Of a stretch of 64,000 bases of DNA, positions 17,585-26,742 are shown in pieces. How positions within the stretch are numbered: position 1 is the first letter of the stretch; every line of letters starts with the position of its first letter. The position numbers were made by a program, and so were the translations under genes. The DNA is taken from assembly GCA_015999985.1 (NCBI GenBank), contig JAECRA010000013.1:1-64000 (forward strand), in the 5' to 3' direction. The notes under the pieces are model-generated. The model was not told where the DNA came from. It searched no databases and saw only the letters and a program-made list of their open reading frames with translations. Source of the stretch: Comamonadaceae bacterium (GTDB taxonomy: Bacteria; Pseudomonadota; Gammaproteobacteria; Burkholderiales; Burkholderiaceae_C).

Positions 17585-18589
17585 TCAAAGACGATTTTTT
17601 AGTCTCAGGGCAGGCTGCTCCGCCCACTTCCAAGAGAGCCAGGCCAAGACCAGCGTCACGAAGGTGGTCATCACCAAACCCAACGCAAAGGGCAGGCGGT
17701 TGTCACTAAGCCAGATTACCGTTTGCTGAACCGGATAGGCATAAATATAGAGACCGTACGAAACATCTCCGTAACGCCCGGCGCGCCGTAGAATCGGCAG
17801 AGATCCGGTGCCAAACAACACCACCACGACTGGCAGACCCAAGGTATAGGCAATCTCGGGGAAGCCGCCCATCCACAGCGGCAAAATGATAGCCAACGCC
17901 GCAAGCCAGATCTTGGCGCGGTGTGGAAGCCAAAGCGAACGCAACTGATACAAAGCAGCGCCGCAGAAGAACACCACCGCCATTTGTACATGCATACGGA
18001 TCGGTTGGTCATACCCCGTCTTGAACAGGAAGAAGAACCAGAACGCGAAAGCCAAAAATGCGACGGGCAAAATGAATGTGCGACGCATAAGCCCCAGCAC
18101 TCCGACCACCAAAAGCGCCAAGTAGCACTTGATCTCGATCGGAATGGTCCACAGGGAACCATTGGCGCTCTCAGGTATGGGATTGCCAGAGAAAACTCCT
18201 GGCAGTTGAGCCTTGAAAGTCCAGAGATTCAGCTGCGTAAGGTAGTCCCAAGTCTTGGGCGAGGCGAAATATGCCGCAACGCCAAGTTCGCTCACCAACG
18301 GCCCCAGAACCAAAGCCACCAGCAGACAAACCACGACCAAGCCGGGCCAAACACGCAGCAAGCGCCGCGCGGCAAAGCGCCATGCGTTGGGGTCATGCGA
18401 CCAACTACCTGCAATGAGGTAACCGCTGATTGCGAAAAAAATCAATACACAGGTACCACCAAGGCCTACCCCGAGCATCACAAGTTCGGGACGCCCCGTG
18501 AGCGCGAACTGGTGACTCACCAATACGCCCAGAGCAGCCACTATTCGCAGGAAATCAAAATTATTGTCTTTATGGGGTTCAGGCTGCAT
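17585..18589 (-). CDS. Acyltransferase 3 family membrane protein
   Basis: Polytopic integral-membrane O-acyltransferase of the OafA/NodX type, which acetylates sugars of O-antigen or exopolysaccharide. The first segment shows NNFDFLRIVAALGVLVSHQFALTG with the conserved R and H, then FFAISGYLIAGSW; about ten hydrophobic helices follow. Length 334 aa is normal for the single-domain form (no SGNH domain). Same strand and directly upstream of the secreted glycosidase-like gene, so the pair may act on the same surface polymer. Divergent from prfC. Confidence 0.92.
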   Translation of the reverse strand: MQPEPHKDNNFDFLRIVAALGVLVSHQFALTGRPELVMLGVGLGGTCVLIFFAISGYLIAGSWSHDPNAWRFAARRLLRVWPGLVVVCLLVALVLGPLVSELGVAAYFASPKTWDYLTQLNLWTFKAQLPGVFSGNPIPESANGSLWTIPIEIKCYLALLVVGVLGLMRRTFILPVAFLAFAFWFFFLFKTGYDQPIRMHVQMAVVFFCGAALYQLRSLWLPHRAKIWLAALAIILPLWMGGFPEIAYTLGLPVVVVLFGTGSLPILRRAGRYGDVSYGLYIYAYPVQQTVIWLSDNRLPFALGLVMTTFVTLVLAWLSWKWAEQPALRLKNRL

Positions 18590-18687
18590 GGAAAAAAGTG
18601 GCGCCGATAGGAAGGATCGAATTTGTCCGAAAATAGCACCTTTCGCAGGGTCTGACGCCTTGCTTTGCTTTTCACCGGAAATTCGTT

Positions 18688-20316
18688 TTGTCTATCGTCT
18701 CCGAAACACGGCGCCGCCGCACCTTTGCCATCATCAGCCACCCCGACGCCGGTAAAACCACGCTGACGGAAAAACTGCTGCTTTTCTCTGGCGCAATCCA
18801 GATCGCTGGCAGTGTGAAAGCGCGCAAAGCCAGCCGCCATGCCACCAGCGACTGGATGGAAATCGAAAAGCAGCGCGGCATCTCGGTGGCGTCATCGGTG
18901 ATGCAAATGGTCTACCGCGACCACGTAGTCAACCTGCTCGACACGCCCGGGCACAAGGATTTCTCGGAAGATACCTACCGCGTGTTGACCGCAGTCGATT
19001 CCGCACTCATGGTTATCGATGCTGCCAACGGGGTGGAAGCGCAGACCCGCCGGCTGATCGAAGTTTGCCGTCAACGTGACACGCCCATCATCACCTTCGT
19101 GAATAAGATGGACCGTGAAGTGCGCGACCCGCTGGACATCATGGACGAAGTGGAGCGGGAGCTGGGCATGCCCTGCTGCCCCATCACGTGGCCCGTGGGC
19201 CAGGGCAAAGCCTTCGGGGGGATCATTAATCTGCGAACCCGCAGCATGACCGTATTCCAATCAGGCAGCGATAAGCGCCCGCAGGATTTCGAGGTGATCT
19301 CACTGGACGAGACCGACAGACTGCGCGCACGCTTTGGCCAATCGTTTGACGATGCCATGGAGAGCATGGAACTCGCCGTAGGGGCATCGGCTGAATGGGA
19401 CCATGAGGCCTTCCTCGCCGGAAAGCTCACTCCCGTCTTCTTCGGGTCAGGGGTCAACAATTTCGGTGTGATGGAGGTTTTGGACGCCGTCGTAGATATG
19501 TCGCCCTCACCCGGCCCACGCAAAAGCTCCTTGCTGGTCAACAAACAATCCGTCGAAAAAGTCATTCAACCCGAAGATGAAGGGTTCTCCGGCGTGGTGT
19601 TCAAAGTGCAGGCGAATATGGACGCCAACCACCGCGACCGGATTGCCTTCGTCCGCGTCGCGTCAGGCAAGTACACGCCCGGCATGAAGATGAAGGTGCA
19701 GCGCACCGCCAAGGAGTTGCGCCCCACCAGTGTGGTCACCTTCATGAGCCAGCGCCGCGAGGCTGTGGAAGAAGCCTATGCGGGCGACATCATCGGCTTT
19801 ACGACGCATGGCGGCGTGCAGCTCGGGGACACCATCACCGACGGCGCCAACCTTCAGTTCACCGGGCTGCCTTTCTTCGCACCCGAGATGTTCATGACCG
19901 TGGTGCTCAGGAACCCGCTGCGCACCAAACAGTTGCAGCAGGGCCTGATGCAGTTAGGCGAAGAAGGCGCGATTCAAGTCTTCAGACCTGAGGCTGGCGG
20001 CAATATGCTGTTGGGCGCAGTCGGTCAATTGCAGTTTGAAGTGGTGCAACACCGCCTGAACAACGAGTACGACTGCGACGTGCGCTTGGAAGGATGCCAA
20101 TATACGGGGGCACGCTGGATTACAGCCGATACCCCAGCCGAATTGCGCGCGTTTGAAAACGCCTATCCGCTGCGTATGGCGCAAGATGCTGCGAATACCT
20201 TGGCTTACCTCTGCACCAGCCCCTACGACGTTCGGCTAGCACAGGAGCGGTTTCCTAAGATCCACTTCCATCCGTTGCGGGAGCATGCTGGATTGGCCCT
20301 TCAATCGGGGAATTGA
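18688..20316 (+). CDS. prfC: Peptide chain release factor 3
   Basis: Ribosomal GTPase that recycles RF1/RF2 after termination. G1 is SHPDAGKTTLTEK, switch II is DTPGHKDFSEDT, and G4 is FVNKMDRE. Domain II/III blocks (FKVQANMDANHRDRIAFVRVASG, GTRLRLGDT-like VQLGDTITDG) and the C-terminal QFEVVQHRL are intact. Start is TTG at 18688; no ATG/GTG is available nearer the conserved RRRRTFAII. 542 aa is slightly longer than the E. coli protein. Unlinked to its neighbours by function. Confidence 0.97.
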   Translation: MSIVSETRRRRTFAIISHPDAGKTTLTEKLLLFSGAIQIAGSVKARKASRHATSDWMEIEKQRGISVASSVMQMVYRDHVVNLLDTPGHKDFSEDTYRVLTAVDSALMVIDAANGVEAQTRRLIEVCRQRDTPIITFVNKMDREVRDPLDIMDEVERELGMPCCPITWPVGQGKAFGGIINLRTRSMTVFQSGSDKRPQDFEVISLDETDRLRARFGQSFDDAMESMELAVGASAEWDHEAFLAGKLTPVFFGSGVNNFGVMEVLDAVVDMSPSPGPRKSSLLVNKQSVEKVIQPEDEGFSGVVFKVQANMDANHRDRIAFVRVASGKYTPGMKMKVQRTAKELRPTSVVTFMSQRREAVEEAYAGDIIGFTTHGGVQLGDTITDGANLQFTGLPFFAPEMFMTVVLRNPLRTKQLQQGLMQLGEEGAIQVFRPEAGGNMLLGAVGQLQFEVVQHRLNNEYDCDVRLEGCQYTGARWITADTPAELRAFENAYPLRMAQDAANTLAYLCTSPYDVRLAQERFPKIHFHPLREHAGLALQSGN

Positions 20317-20372
20317 TCTGTCTTAAGACTCCCGCTCCCAAGTGCGAAGACCATTCCACAAGATTAGCTTAG

Positions 20373-20459
20373 TCAATCTGCGTCCAATTTGGACTGACGC
20401 ACGTAGACGACGGCCTTGCGATGCAGTGCGGTGTCGAGCAACAGATCAGTGTTGGCCAT
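20373..20459 (-). pseudogene. N-terminal fragment of a serine recombinase
   Basis: The minus strand from the ATG at 20459 encodes MANTDLLLDTALHRKAVVYV followed by RQS. This is the start of the resolvase-type catalytic domain of recombinase-family proteins from mobile elements; the motif V-Y-V-R-Q-S carries the catalytic serine. Homology stops after this serine; a stop codon follows five residues later. It is a 28-codon remnant, too short to function, left by a lost mobile element. Confidence 0.7.
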
Positions 20460-20611
20460 CAACTCTCACCTGTTGAGCACCAACTAAGCCCGTTGAGACT
20501 GTCACGGTGGTGGGCGGGCCGCTCATGATTCCTCATCGACATGCCAAAGGATCGCTTTATTGGGCCCATCGATCACCGCGCCCTCAAGGGCGTGACAAAC
20601 AACACTAAAAA

Positions 20612-20639
20612 TTGTCAGCAACTGGCTCATGCCTAGAAT
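20612..20639 (+). promoter_or_regulatory. Predicted sigma-70 promoter of the first lipoprotein gene
   Basis: TTGTCA (20612-20617), 16-bp spacer, TAGAAT (20634-20639). The -10 lies inside a small palindrome (GCCTA-GAA-TAGGC). The predicted start is about 35 bp before the ATG. Confidence 0.6.
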
Positions 20640-20680
20640 AGGCTTCAGCATTGAATCCTGAACATTTGAGGAGTTATATG

Positions 20681-21442
20681 ATGAACTTTAGATACCTTAC
20701 TCCAATTGCACTCGCATGCGCACTGACCGCAGGTTGTGGCGGTGATGACTCGCCAACACCTGTGTCTGCAAAAGAACTTTGTTTTTCTCCCGACAATTCA
20801 CTGATTGGATGGAAGGCAGATCTTCAATACAACGAAGGCAAATCCAACGGCCAACGCCGTATTTCTATGCTCCAAGCACCTGTCGCGGGAGATATAGGCA
20901 CTCTATTCCCAGGCGTTACTGGTGCTTCTGATACCGACCCATCACTAAGAATTCGCGTCACTAGATCCTATTCCACCTCTGTTCTTCTAACGGGGATCAC
21001 CTACATATCCACCTTGGAGCGCGTCGAGGAAGGCCGGGTTATTACGTTTGCAGAGCATTTAAGCTACAGAACTTATAGTCGGAATACTACCTATGAGCCT
21101 GGAAAGAGAGATTTACGATTGGAGTTAGTGGATGGCGCTACTGGAAGCACTGCAACCCAGCAATACCGAGTGAGCACTGATACAGGTCCCAGTCTCACCA
21201 CGCCAAACGTTGAGCAAAGCACGACATTTCTTGGAGTTCAGTCTATCGAAACGCCGGCAGGAGTTTTAGAAGCCTGCGCTTTTGAGAGTACTACGACCCC
21301 TCTGCATGTAGATGAGCCGACAGCACCAGAAAAAATTGTCGAATGGATTTATCGTGGGGTAGTCGTGAAAACTGATCTGGGTGCTGGCCGACTCAACGAT
21401 GTACTTACATCCGGTGAGGTAAACGACTTGCCGATTAAATAA
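20681..21442 (+). CDS. Hypothetical lipoprotein, tandem copy 1
   Basis: I do not recognise a family. The protein starts with a lipoprotein signal (MNFRYLTPIALACALTAGCGG; lipobox LTAGC), so the mature form begins at cysteine 19 followed by Gly-Gly-Asp. The rest looks like a soluble beta-rich domain with a conserved end (VEWIYRGVVVKTDLG...GEVNDLPIK). The ATG at 20681 is preferred: GAGGAG lies 7 bp upstream, exactly as in copy 2. The ATG at 20678 and a further start at 20651 are less likely. 253 aa. The gene is the first of a tandem duplication. Confidence 0.8.
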   Translation: MNFRYLTPIALACALTAGCGGDDSPTPVSAKELCFSPDNSLIGWKADLQYNEGKSNGQRRISMLQAPVAGDIGTLFPGVTGASDTDPSLRIRVTRSYSTSVLLTGITYISTLERVEEGRVITFAEHLSYRTYSRNTTYEPGKRDLRLELVDGATGSTATQQYRVSTDTGPSLTTPNVEQSTTFLGVQSIETPAGVLEACAFESTTTPLHVDEPTAPEKIVEWIYRGVVVKTDLGAGRLNDVLTSGEVNDLPIK

Positions 21443-21593
21443 AGCTTGCTGATTAAGATCGGCGGCCATAGTCCCACTGAGTCTTCTTCCCGGCATTACC
21501 GATGGTGTCCAGCCAATCAATTTTTGAGCATCATCGGCGCAACTTAGAGGAGAAGGCGATTCAACCGGGGCCTAAAATTCGAGGAGCTATATC

Positions 21594-22340
21594 GTGAGAT
21601 TTAGATATTTAACTGCAATTGCACTCGCATGCGCGCTGACTGCAGGTTGTGGCGGTGATGAGTCCACAACACCTGTGTCTGCGAAAGAACTTTGTTTTTC
21701 TCCCGACAGCTCAGTCATTGGATGGAAGACAGATCTCCGATACGTTACAGAAAACGGCCTAACACCCTCCAGGCTACGTCAAGAGGTCCGAGCACCTGGC
21801 GCGGGAGAATTACGCTTTCTATTCCCTGGGGTTCCTGGTGTTTCAGATATTGACCCATCGCTAAGAATGCGCGTCGAACGTTACCTCTTCCCAAACTCAT
21901 ATAGAAGCACATTGGAACGCGTCGAGGAAGACCGGGTCATTACGTTGGCAGAGCATCTCTCTTACAAAACTTATACCGAGGAAAATACGTATGAGCCCGG
22001 AAAGAGAGATTTTCGTTTGGAATTATCAGACGGAGTCATTGGAAACGCCGCAACTCAACAGTACCGAGTTAGTAGTGCTGCCGGTTGGAGTGTCTTCACG
22101 ATAGACCTTGAAGAGACCACCAAATTTCTTGGAATTCAGTCTATTGAAACCCCGGCAGGAGTTTTTTCAGCCTGCGGTTTTGAGAGCACTACGACTAATT
22201 TGAATCTTGATGGACCGACTGTGCCAGAAACAACTGTTGAATGGATTTATCGTGGCGTGGTGGTAAAGACCCAATGGAACTCTGGGCGAAGCAGCGAATT
22301 GCTGACATCCGGTCAGGTGAACGACTTACCGATTAAATAA
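21594..22340 (+). CDS. Hypothetical lipoprotein, tandem copy 2
   Basis: Paralogue of the preceding gene with strong similarity over its whole length: nearly the same signal (RFRYLTAIALACALTAGCGG), the shared block PVSAKELCFSPD, EHLSYKTYTEENTYEPGKRD, and the same C-terminus (VEWIYRGVVVKT...VNDLPIK). Start is GTG at 21594, with GAGGAG 7 bp upstream. The middle part has diverged more (loss of a few residues around the SYSTSVLLTGI stretch of copy 1). 248 aa. Both copies keep two conserved mature cysteines (KELCFSP and the one before FESTTT), suggesting a disulfide. Confidence 0.82.
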   Translation: MRFRYLTAIALACALTAGCGGDESTTPVSAKELCFSPDSSVIGWKTDLRYVTENGLTPSRLRQEVRAPGAGELRFLFPGVPGVSDIDPSLRMRVERYLFPNSYRSTLERVEEDRVITLAEHLSYKTYTEENTYEPGKRDFRLELSDGVIGNAATQQYRVSSAAGWSVFTIDLEETTKFLGIQSIETPAGVFSACGFESTTTNLNLDGPTVPETTVEWIYRGVVVKTQWNSGRSSELLTSGQVNDLPIK

Positions 22341-22707
22341 AGCTTGCTAATTTAGATCGACGGCCGTACCGCCACCGGGTCTTTCTCTCGGCTTTCATGG
22401 TGTCCAGTCAATCAATTTGTGAGCCTCATCGTCGCAGCTTAGAGGAGGCAATTCATCAGGGGCCCAGTGCGTGGTTGGGTGGGGCCTGTGTCATGACAGC
22501 GCAACATTTTTGCTTAGCAGACGCAAAGTCGCCCTGTGCTATTGCCGCAAAAACCAATCACGGGTGCTAGACGCTAGCGGTCGTAAGCGGTCAGCCACAC
22601 CACCTGACACTCGCAATGGGTTGGCTCTGCAGATCAAGTTGCCGAGCCTCAGCGATAGGGAAGCAACTCGTCGGTGCGGCTGTCAGGACGCGAGAGCAAT
22701 CGCTCCA
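22341..22707. other. Intergenic region before the insertion sequence
   Basis: About 370 bp. The first 110 bp belong to the duplicated lipoprotein flank. The remainder has an open frame that merely runs into the transposase region and has no recognisable product. I see no gene here. Confidence 0.5.
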
Positions 22708-22715
22708 GTACGTCC
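22708..22715. repeat. Target-site duplication, left copy
   Basis: GTACGTCC, repeated exactly at 24102-24109 on the other side of the insertion sequence. Confidence 0.9.
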
Positions 22716-24101
22716 GGACCTATCCGGAATTTTGTGGGCGAGGCATACCATGAGTGAAAGAGAGAATGGATATGCCGATGGAGAAACCGAAGAAGCGAAC
22801 ACTGGCCTCGCAGGCAGCGGCCCGAGGGCCGCTGCCTGAGCTACCTGAAGGGCTTGTTGATGAGTTGGTCAAAGCTCCAATGACGCCTGGCGAGGTCCAG
22901 GAGCTGTTTTTATCGTTCCAGAAGGCGGTCATTGAGCGCGCAATGAGCGCGGAGATGAACTTGCACCTGGGATACCGGCCTGGCCAGGCCATGCCCGAGG
23001 GGCAACTCAACGAGCGCAACGGGGCCAGTGGTAAGACGGTGATCACTGATCACGGCCCGCTGCGCGTTGATCTTCCCCGAGACCGCGATGGCAGCTTTGA
23101 GCCCATCTTGATCCCCAAGCACGAGCGCCGTTTCACCGGCTTCGACGACAAGATCATCGCGATGTACGCCCGTGGCATGAGCGTGCGCGAGATCCAGGGC
23201 TTCATTGCCGAGAGCTATGGCACGCAGGTCTCGCCCGACTTCATCAGTTCTGTGACCGACGAAGTCATGGCCGAGACAATTGCCTGGCAGAGTCGGCCGC
23301 TCGAGCCGATGTACCCGGTCGTATTCTTCGACGCCCTTCGGGTCAAGATTCGCGGCGACGGGGTCGTGAGCAACAAGGCGGTCTATCTTGCCCTGGCCAT
23401 TCAGCCCGACGGCCAGCGCGATGTGCTGGGCCTTTGGATCGAGCAAACCGAAGGCGCCAAGTTCTGGCTCAAGGTCTTCAATGATTTGAAGACGCGCGGG
23501 GTACACGATATTCTGATCGCCGTCGTGGATGGCCTGAAAGGGCTAGCCGAGGCCATCACCACAGCCTACCCCAGCACTTCGGTGCAGACTTGCATCGTGC
23601 ATTTGATCCGCAACAGCCTGGACTACGTTAGTTGGAAGGATCGAAAGCTCGTCGCGCAGGCGCTGCGGCCAATCTACACAGCGGTCAGCGAGGAGACAGC
23701 CCTGGCGGCGCTGGAGGCCTTTGCCGCAGGTCAATGGGGTACCAAGTACCCCTCGATCGTGCAATCGTGGCAACGCGCCTGGGAACACGTCACGCCGTTC
23801 TTTGCGTTCCCACCCCACATCCGACGCGTGATCTACACCACCAACGCCATCGAGAGCCTGAACATGCAGATGCGCAAGATCATCAAGACCAGAGGACACT
23901 TCCCGAATGACGAAGCTGCAATCAAGCTGTTGTGGCTGGCACTGCGAAACGTCCTGGCGAAGTCCGTCCGATCCGCTTTCGACTGGAGCAGTGCCATGAA
24001 CCAGTTTGCTATCCTGTTCGGTGAGCGCTTTACCAGCGCTCGCGGATGACGGGACTAATTAATTGTTCAATCGCCTCGCCCACGAAAATGCGGATAGGTT
24101 C
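22716..24101 (+). mobile_element. Complete IS256-family insertion sequence
   Basis: 1386 bp bounded by 29-bp imperfect terminal inverted repeats: left 22716-22744 beginning GGACCTATCCGG, right 24073-24101 beginning (inverted) GAACCTATCCGC, both ending GTGGGCGAGGC; about four mismatches. The 8-bp sequence GTACGTCC is duplicated directly outside both ends (22708-22715 and 24102-24109), the size expected for IS256. One intact transposase fills it. Perfect target duplication indicates a fairly recent, undisturbed insertion. Confidence 0.95.
22754..24049 (+). CDS. IS256-family transposase
   Basis: DDE transposase of the mutator-like IS256 family. The catalytic triad is visible: D193 in VVFFDALRVKIR, D259 in IAVVDGLKGL, and E367 in YTTNAIESLNMQMRK. 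The family's C-x2-H motif (TCIVHLIRNSLDYVSWKDRK) follows the second Asp. Length is 431 aa from GTG at 22754. ATG codons at 22766 and 22772 are closer to a purine-rich AGAGAGA and could be the true start. The reading frame is intact, so the element may be active. Confidence 0.96.
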   Translation: MKERMDMPMEKPKKRTLASQAAARGPLPELPEGLVDELVKAPMTPGEVQELFLSFQKAVIERAMSAEMNLHLGYRPGQAMPEGQLNERNGASGKTVITDHGPLRVDLPRDRDGSFEPILIPKHERRFTGFDDKIIAMYARGMSVREIQGFIAESYGTQVSPDFISSVTDEVMAETIAWQSRPLEPMYPVVFFDALRVKIRGDGVVSNKAVYLALAIQPDGQRDVLGLWIEQTEGAKFWLKVFNDLKTRGVHDILIAVVDGLKGLAEAITTAYPSTSVQTCIVHLIRNSLDYVSWKDRKLVAQALRPIYTAVSEETALAALEAFAAGQWGTKYPSIVQSWQRAWEHVTPFFAFPPHIRRVIYTTNAIESLNMQMRKIIKTRGHFPNDEAAIKLLWLALRNVLAKSVRSAFDWSSAMNQFAILFGERFTSARG

Positions 24102-24109
24102 GTACGTCC
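24102..24109. repeat. Target-site duplication, right copy
   Basis: GTACGTCC, matching 22708-22715. The 167 bp between here and the next stop codon hold nothing recognisable. Confidence 0.9.
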
Positions 24110-24276
24110 TTGAGAAAGGCACAGTGATCTTGCCCGCGCAGCCCAACGCAGTATGTAGGCTAGTCGATGGCACGGTATTGTTAGCCACTCCTATTATGTA
24201 GTCCAAGCTTCGACGTAGGCGTCCCTTCCGCAGGCGGCTCAGAAAGGAGCACCGTGATGGAATGAGATCGTATAGC

Positions 24277-26742
24277 TCATTTGACAGAGAACCAAACGTA
24301 TTCGCGATACTCTCCAATCTTCTCAAGGTGCGGATTTTCCGCCATTAGAGAAGACAATGTTTTGTGTGATACGACTCGTTCTGCTCCTGTCATTGAGAAG
24401 TCAAACGCTTTAGGATCGAAATGCACGGTTACCGCATCCATCACTGGCGTCGTCGCGCGATAGTGCAACCAACCAACCGGCTTTCTAGCAGGTACAAATG
24501 TCAAATGTTGATAGCGATTAACAACTGACCAGCTATCGTCAGGAAGTTGCATGCTACGCCACATAGACTGATGAGGGTAGTACAGGGCTCCATTAATTAC
24601 GGGAACTCCGAGTGCTGCCAAAGTCGTAGCGGGTAAAGAAGCTTCATCAACGACAAGTGTGCGCGCAAGCTCAGACTTATCTACTTTTGTAACGAATGCT
24701 TTAACTGCCGGAGCGAGGGATATAGACAACGGTGCCTGGGACATAGGCGTGTAACTGAAGCCCGCTCCTAAAGTCATTACTAACAGCGCTAGCGTCAAGC
24801 CAACGGTCTGTCTATTACACATCCACCACGCTATCACAGCACACATAAGAGTAATAGCTAGCCGGTAAGGCAAAGAATTATGTGGAACCAGCATGGGACT
24901 AACATTCGATAGCACCCACCATGCCAACGCACCACTGGCTAAAGCCAAAGAGCCTCCAATCAGACTATAGACCAAACGAGTTTTTTGCTGCACGACTCCT
25001 GGAGCGGCCATAGATGAGTGCGGCCACAGCATCGATGCCAGTACCATTACGGTCAGGCCAAGACCTACGTCCATTCGATTAGTGGTCAAGACGCCCCATT
25101 TGGTGGTCTGAGCGAGCCACAAAGGAAAGCCGACGAACGAGTAATAAAAATAGATCGCGGTAAAGGCAGTTAATGTCAACCAAGTAGCCCTTAAACGAGG
25201 CGATCTAAAGACACCTAGGAGAAGCACGGCCACCATGGCTATGGGCACAAAAAAGTAAGAACTCAACTCGGGTCGGTTCGCTCCTGACCCTAAGCCGTCC
25301 GCATTGGCAAACGACTCCATTCCCAAATAGCCTCGCAAGAACCAGATCAACGAGGCACTTCCACCCAACTCTGCCTGCCGCCCCCCTGGATAAACGGTTG
25401 CCTGCATCTGCGCTACGGCATCACGAGTGTCTATCCACCAGCTTCCCAACAGCCCCCCCGCCGTTGCAATTACACAAAGCAAAGCCAACCACTGACCTGG
25501 ACCCCAGGTGATCTCACTTCTATGATCAACCATCCACCCTAGGGCCAAGAATGCACACAAACTACCCATGATCACCAGCCATGGGGGATACAGCACTAAT
25601 ACCCAGCTCGATAGCACCCACCCGAGAGCAACTCCCAAGAATATAGCTTTTGCAACTGCTTTCGTGCGGAGCAACACAGTTAGCAAACATACCCCAAGCA
25701 CAGGAAATAAGCTGGCATACAAAGACCAATTGGACCAACCCGCAGCATACGGTGCTGAGCAGAACGCGAGAGCTAATGCCAGATTTCGCCCTGCATGGGC
25801 GCCACCGATAATATTCAGCAACCACCAAACCGCCAGCAAGCATCCCCAAAACTGAATCTGCCATTGCCACGCCATAGCTTGCCGAAAAGGCAGGACGAAA
25901 TACCCCCAAGTAGCAGGTCGAGCCACCGCCGCGAACTGCGCGATGGGGACTCCGAACATCCCAACGACCCCCATGTTTTGACCTTCAGGACCGATATTAG
26001 TATTTACAACTGGAAATTTTGGTTCATGATGCAACTGAGCCAATACTGCGGGAGTAATAACGGCCCACTCGTCCCATCGATCAATCTGGTGAGGACGAGA
26101 CGTCCAATCACTACCCGTTACTTCAAAAAAAGAACTACCGGCAGCGCTCTTGGCCCAAAGTTTCCAGGAACTCCCTGTAATCCCAGATACGACCAATACT
26201 AATCCGACAAAAAGCATGCCTGCAACGATTTTCCTTTGGCTTCGTTCAACCCACTCGCCCAGCATGCCGCAGAATTTTTGAAAACGCGGTGTAAAACCAA
26301 GGCCGATAACGAGCAAAACTACCGCCAACACCATCCAATGCCTAGGTTTGGTTAGAGAAATATGCGCCGCAAACTCACCACCTGATTTTAGAGTCAGCGC
26401 GTGATATTGCCCTTCGTATTTAACCTTAAGAGGTATTATAAAATACCCCCCACGCTTAAACATTGGAGACTTCAATATGAACTCAAATTCAGATTCTCCG
26501 CTCGACTGAACTTTCTCGGAGAAATTCTCAATAGCAATATCGGCTCGCTCAGATTCCAATTTAAAAAAACCTGCAAAATCAGCGGACGCCTTCCCCCTTA
26601 CCTTTAACTCAGTGCCATCTTGACCGTAAACAACCTGCACCTGCTGGATCCAAGCAAGCGGCATAGGCGATACAGCGGCCACACCACTCCCCCATGAAAC
26701 CATAAACACAATTGCCATCAATAGTTTACGCATGCAATTCAT
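24277..26742 (-). CDS. Large polytopic membrane protein with periplasmic N-terminal domain, paralogue A
   Basis: I cannot name the family with certainty. A signal peptide (LLMAIVFMVSWGSGVAA) is followed by a roughly 100-residue beta-rich domain, then about a dozen transmembrane segments. A strongly conserved loop lies after the second helix: VLAQLHHEPKFPVVNTNIGP, then EGQNMGVVGMFGVP. The tail ends in a soluble domain (VVNRYQHLTFVPARKP...FDFSMTGAERVVS). The architecture and loop position recall GT-C glycosyltransferases or YfhO-like glycan enzymes (inference). It is paralogous over its full length to the gene at 29852-32350. AT-richer than the core genes. Beside glycosyltransferase and flippase-like genes, so surface-glycan assembly is a reasonable guess. 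Confidence 0.75.
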   Translation of the reverse strand: MNCMRKLLMAIVFMVSWGSGVAAVSPMPLAWIQQVQVVYGQDGTELKVRGKASADFAGFFKLESERADIAIENFSEKVQSSGESEFEFILKSPMFKRGGYFIIPLKVKYEGQYHALTLKSGGEFAAHISLTKPRHWMVLAVVLLVIGLGFTPRFQKFCGMLGEWVERSQRKIVAGMLFVGLVLVVSGITGSSWKLWAKSAAGSSFFEVTGSDWTSRPHQIDRWDEWAVITPAVLAQLHHEPKFPVVNTNIGPEGQNMGVVGMFGVPIAQFAAVARPATWGYFVLPFRQAMAWQWQIQFWGCLLAVWWLLNIIGGAHAGRNLALALAFCSAPYAAGWSNWSLYASLFPVLGVCLLTVLLRTKAVAKAIFLGVALGWVLSSWVLVLYPPWLVIMGSLCAFLALGWMVDHRSEITWGPGQWLALLCVIATAGGLLGSWWIDTRDAVAQMQATVYPGGRQAELGGSASLIWFLRGYLGMESFANADGLGSGANRPELSSYFFVPIAMVAVLLLGVFRSPRLRATWLTLTAFTAIYFYYSFVGFPLWLAQTTKWGVLTTNRMDVGLGLTVMVLASMLWPHSSMAAPGVVQQKTRLVYSLIGGSLALASGALAWWVLSNVSPMLVPHNSLPYRLAITLMCAVIAWWMCNRQTVGLTLALLVMTLGAGFSYTPMSQAPLSISLAPAVKAFVTKVDKSELARTLVVDEASLPATTLAALGVPVINGALYYPHQSMWRSMQLPDDSWSVVNRYQHLTFVPARKPVGWLHYRATTPVMDAVTVHFDPKAFDFSMTGAERVVSHKTLSSLMAENPHLEKIGEYREYVWFSVK

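Larger units (their letters stand above)
20317..20672. other. Intergenic region after prfC
   Basis: About 350 bp with no complete gene. It contains a serine-recombinase fragment on the minus strand (20373-20459) and the promoter of the first lipoprotein gene (20612-20639). The rest is unassigned. Together with the downstream insertion sequence it marks the edge of an accessory segment. Confidence 0.5.
20668..22470 (+). repeat. Tandem gene duplication, unit about 0.9 kb
   Basis: Not only the two lipoprotein genes but also their 3' flanks are repeated. Both stop codons are followed by AAGCTTGCT, then a related GGTGTCCAG-CAATCAATTT segment, GAGCNTCATCG and CTTAGAGGAG, ending near a GGGGCC. The second unit ends at about 22470 without a third gene. 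The flank divergence shows the duplication is not recent. Confidence 0.75.

Noticed and set aside
22471-22753. Open frame entering the IS256 left end
   Set aside because: It crosses the target duplication and terminal repeat and overlaps the transposase start in another frame; no recognisable product.
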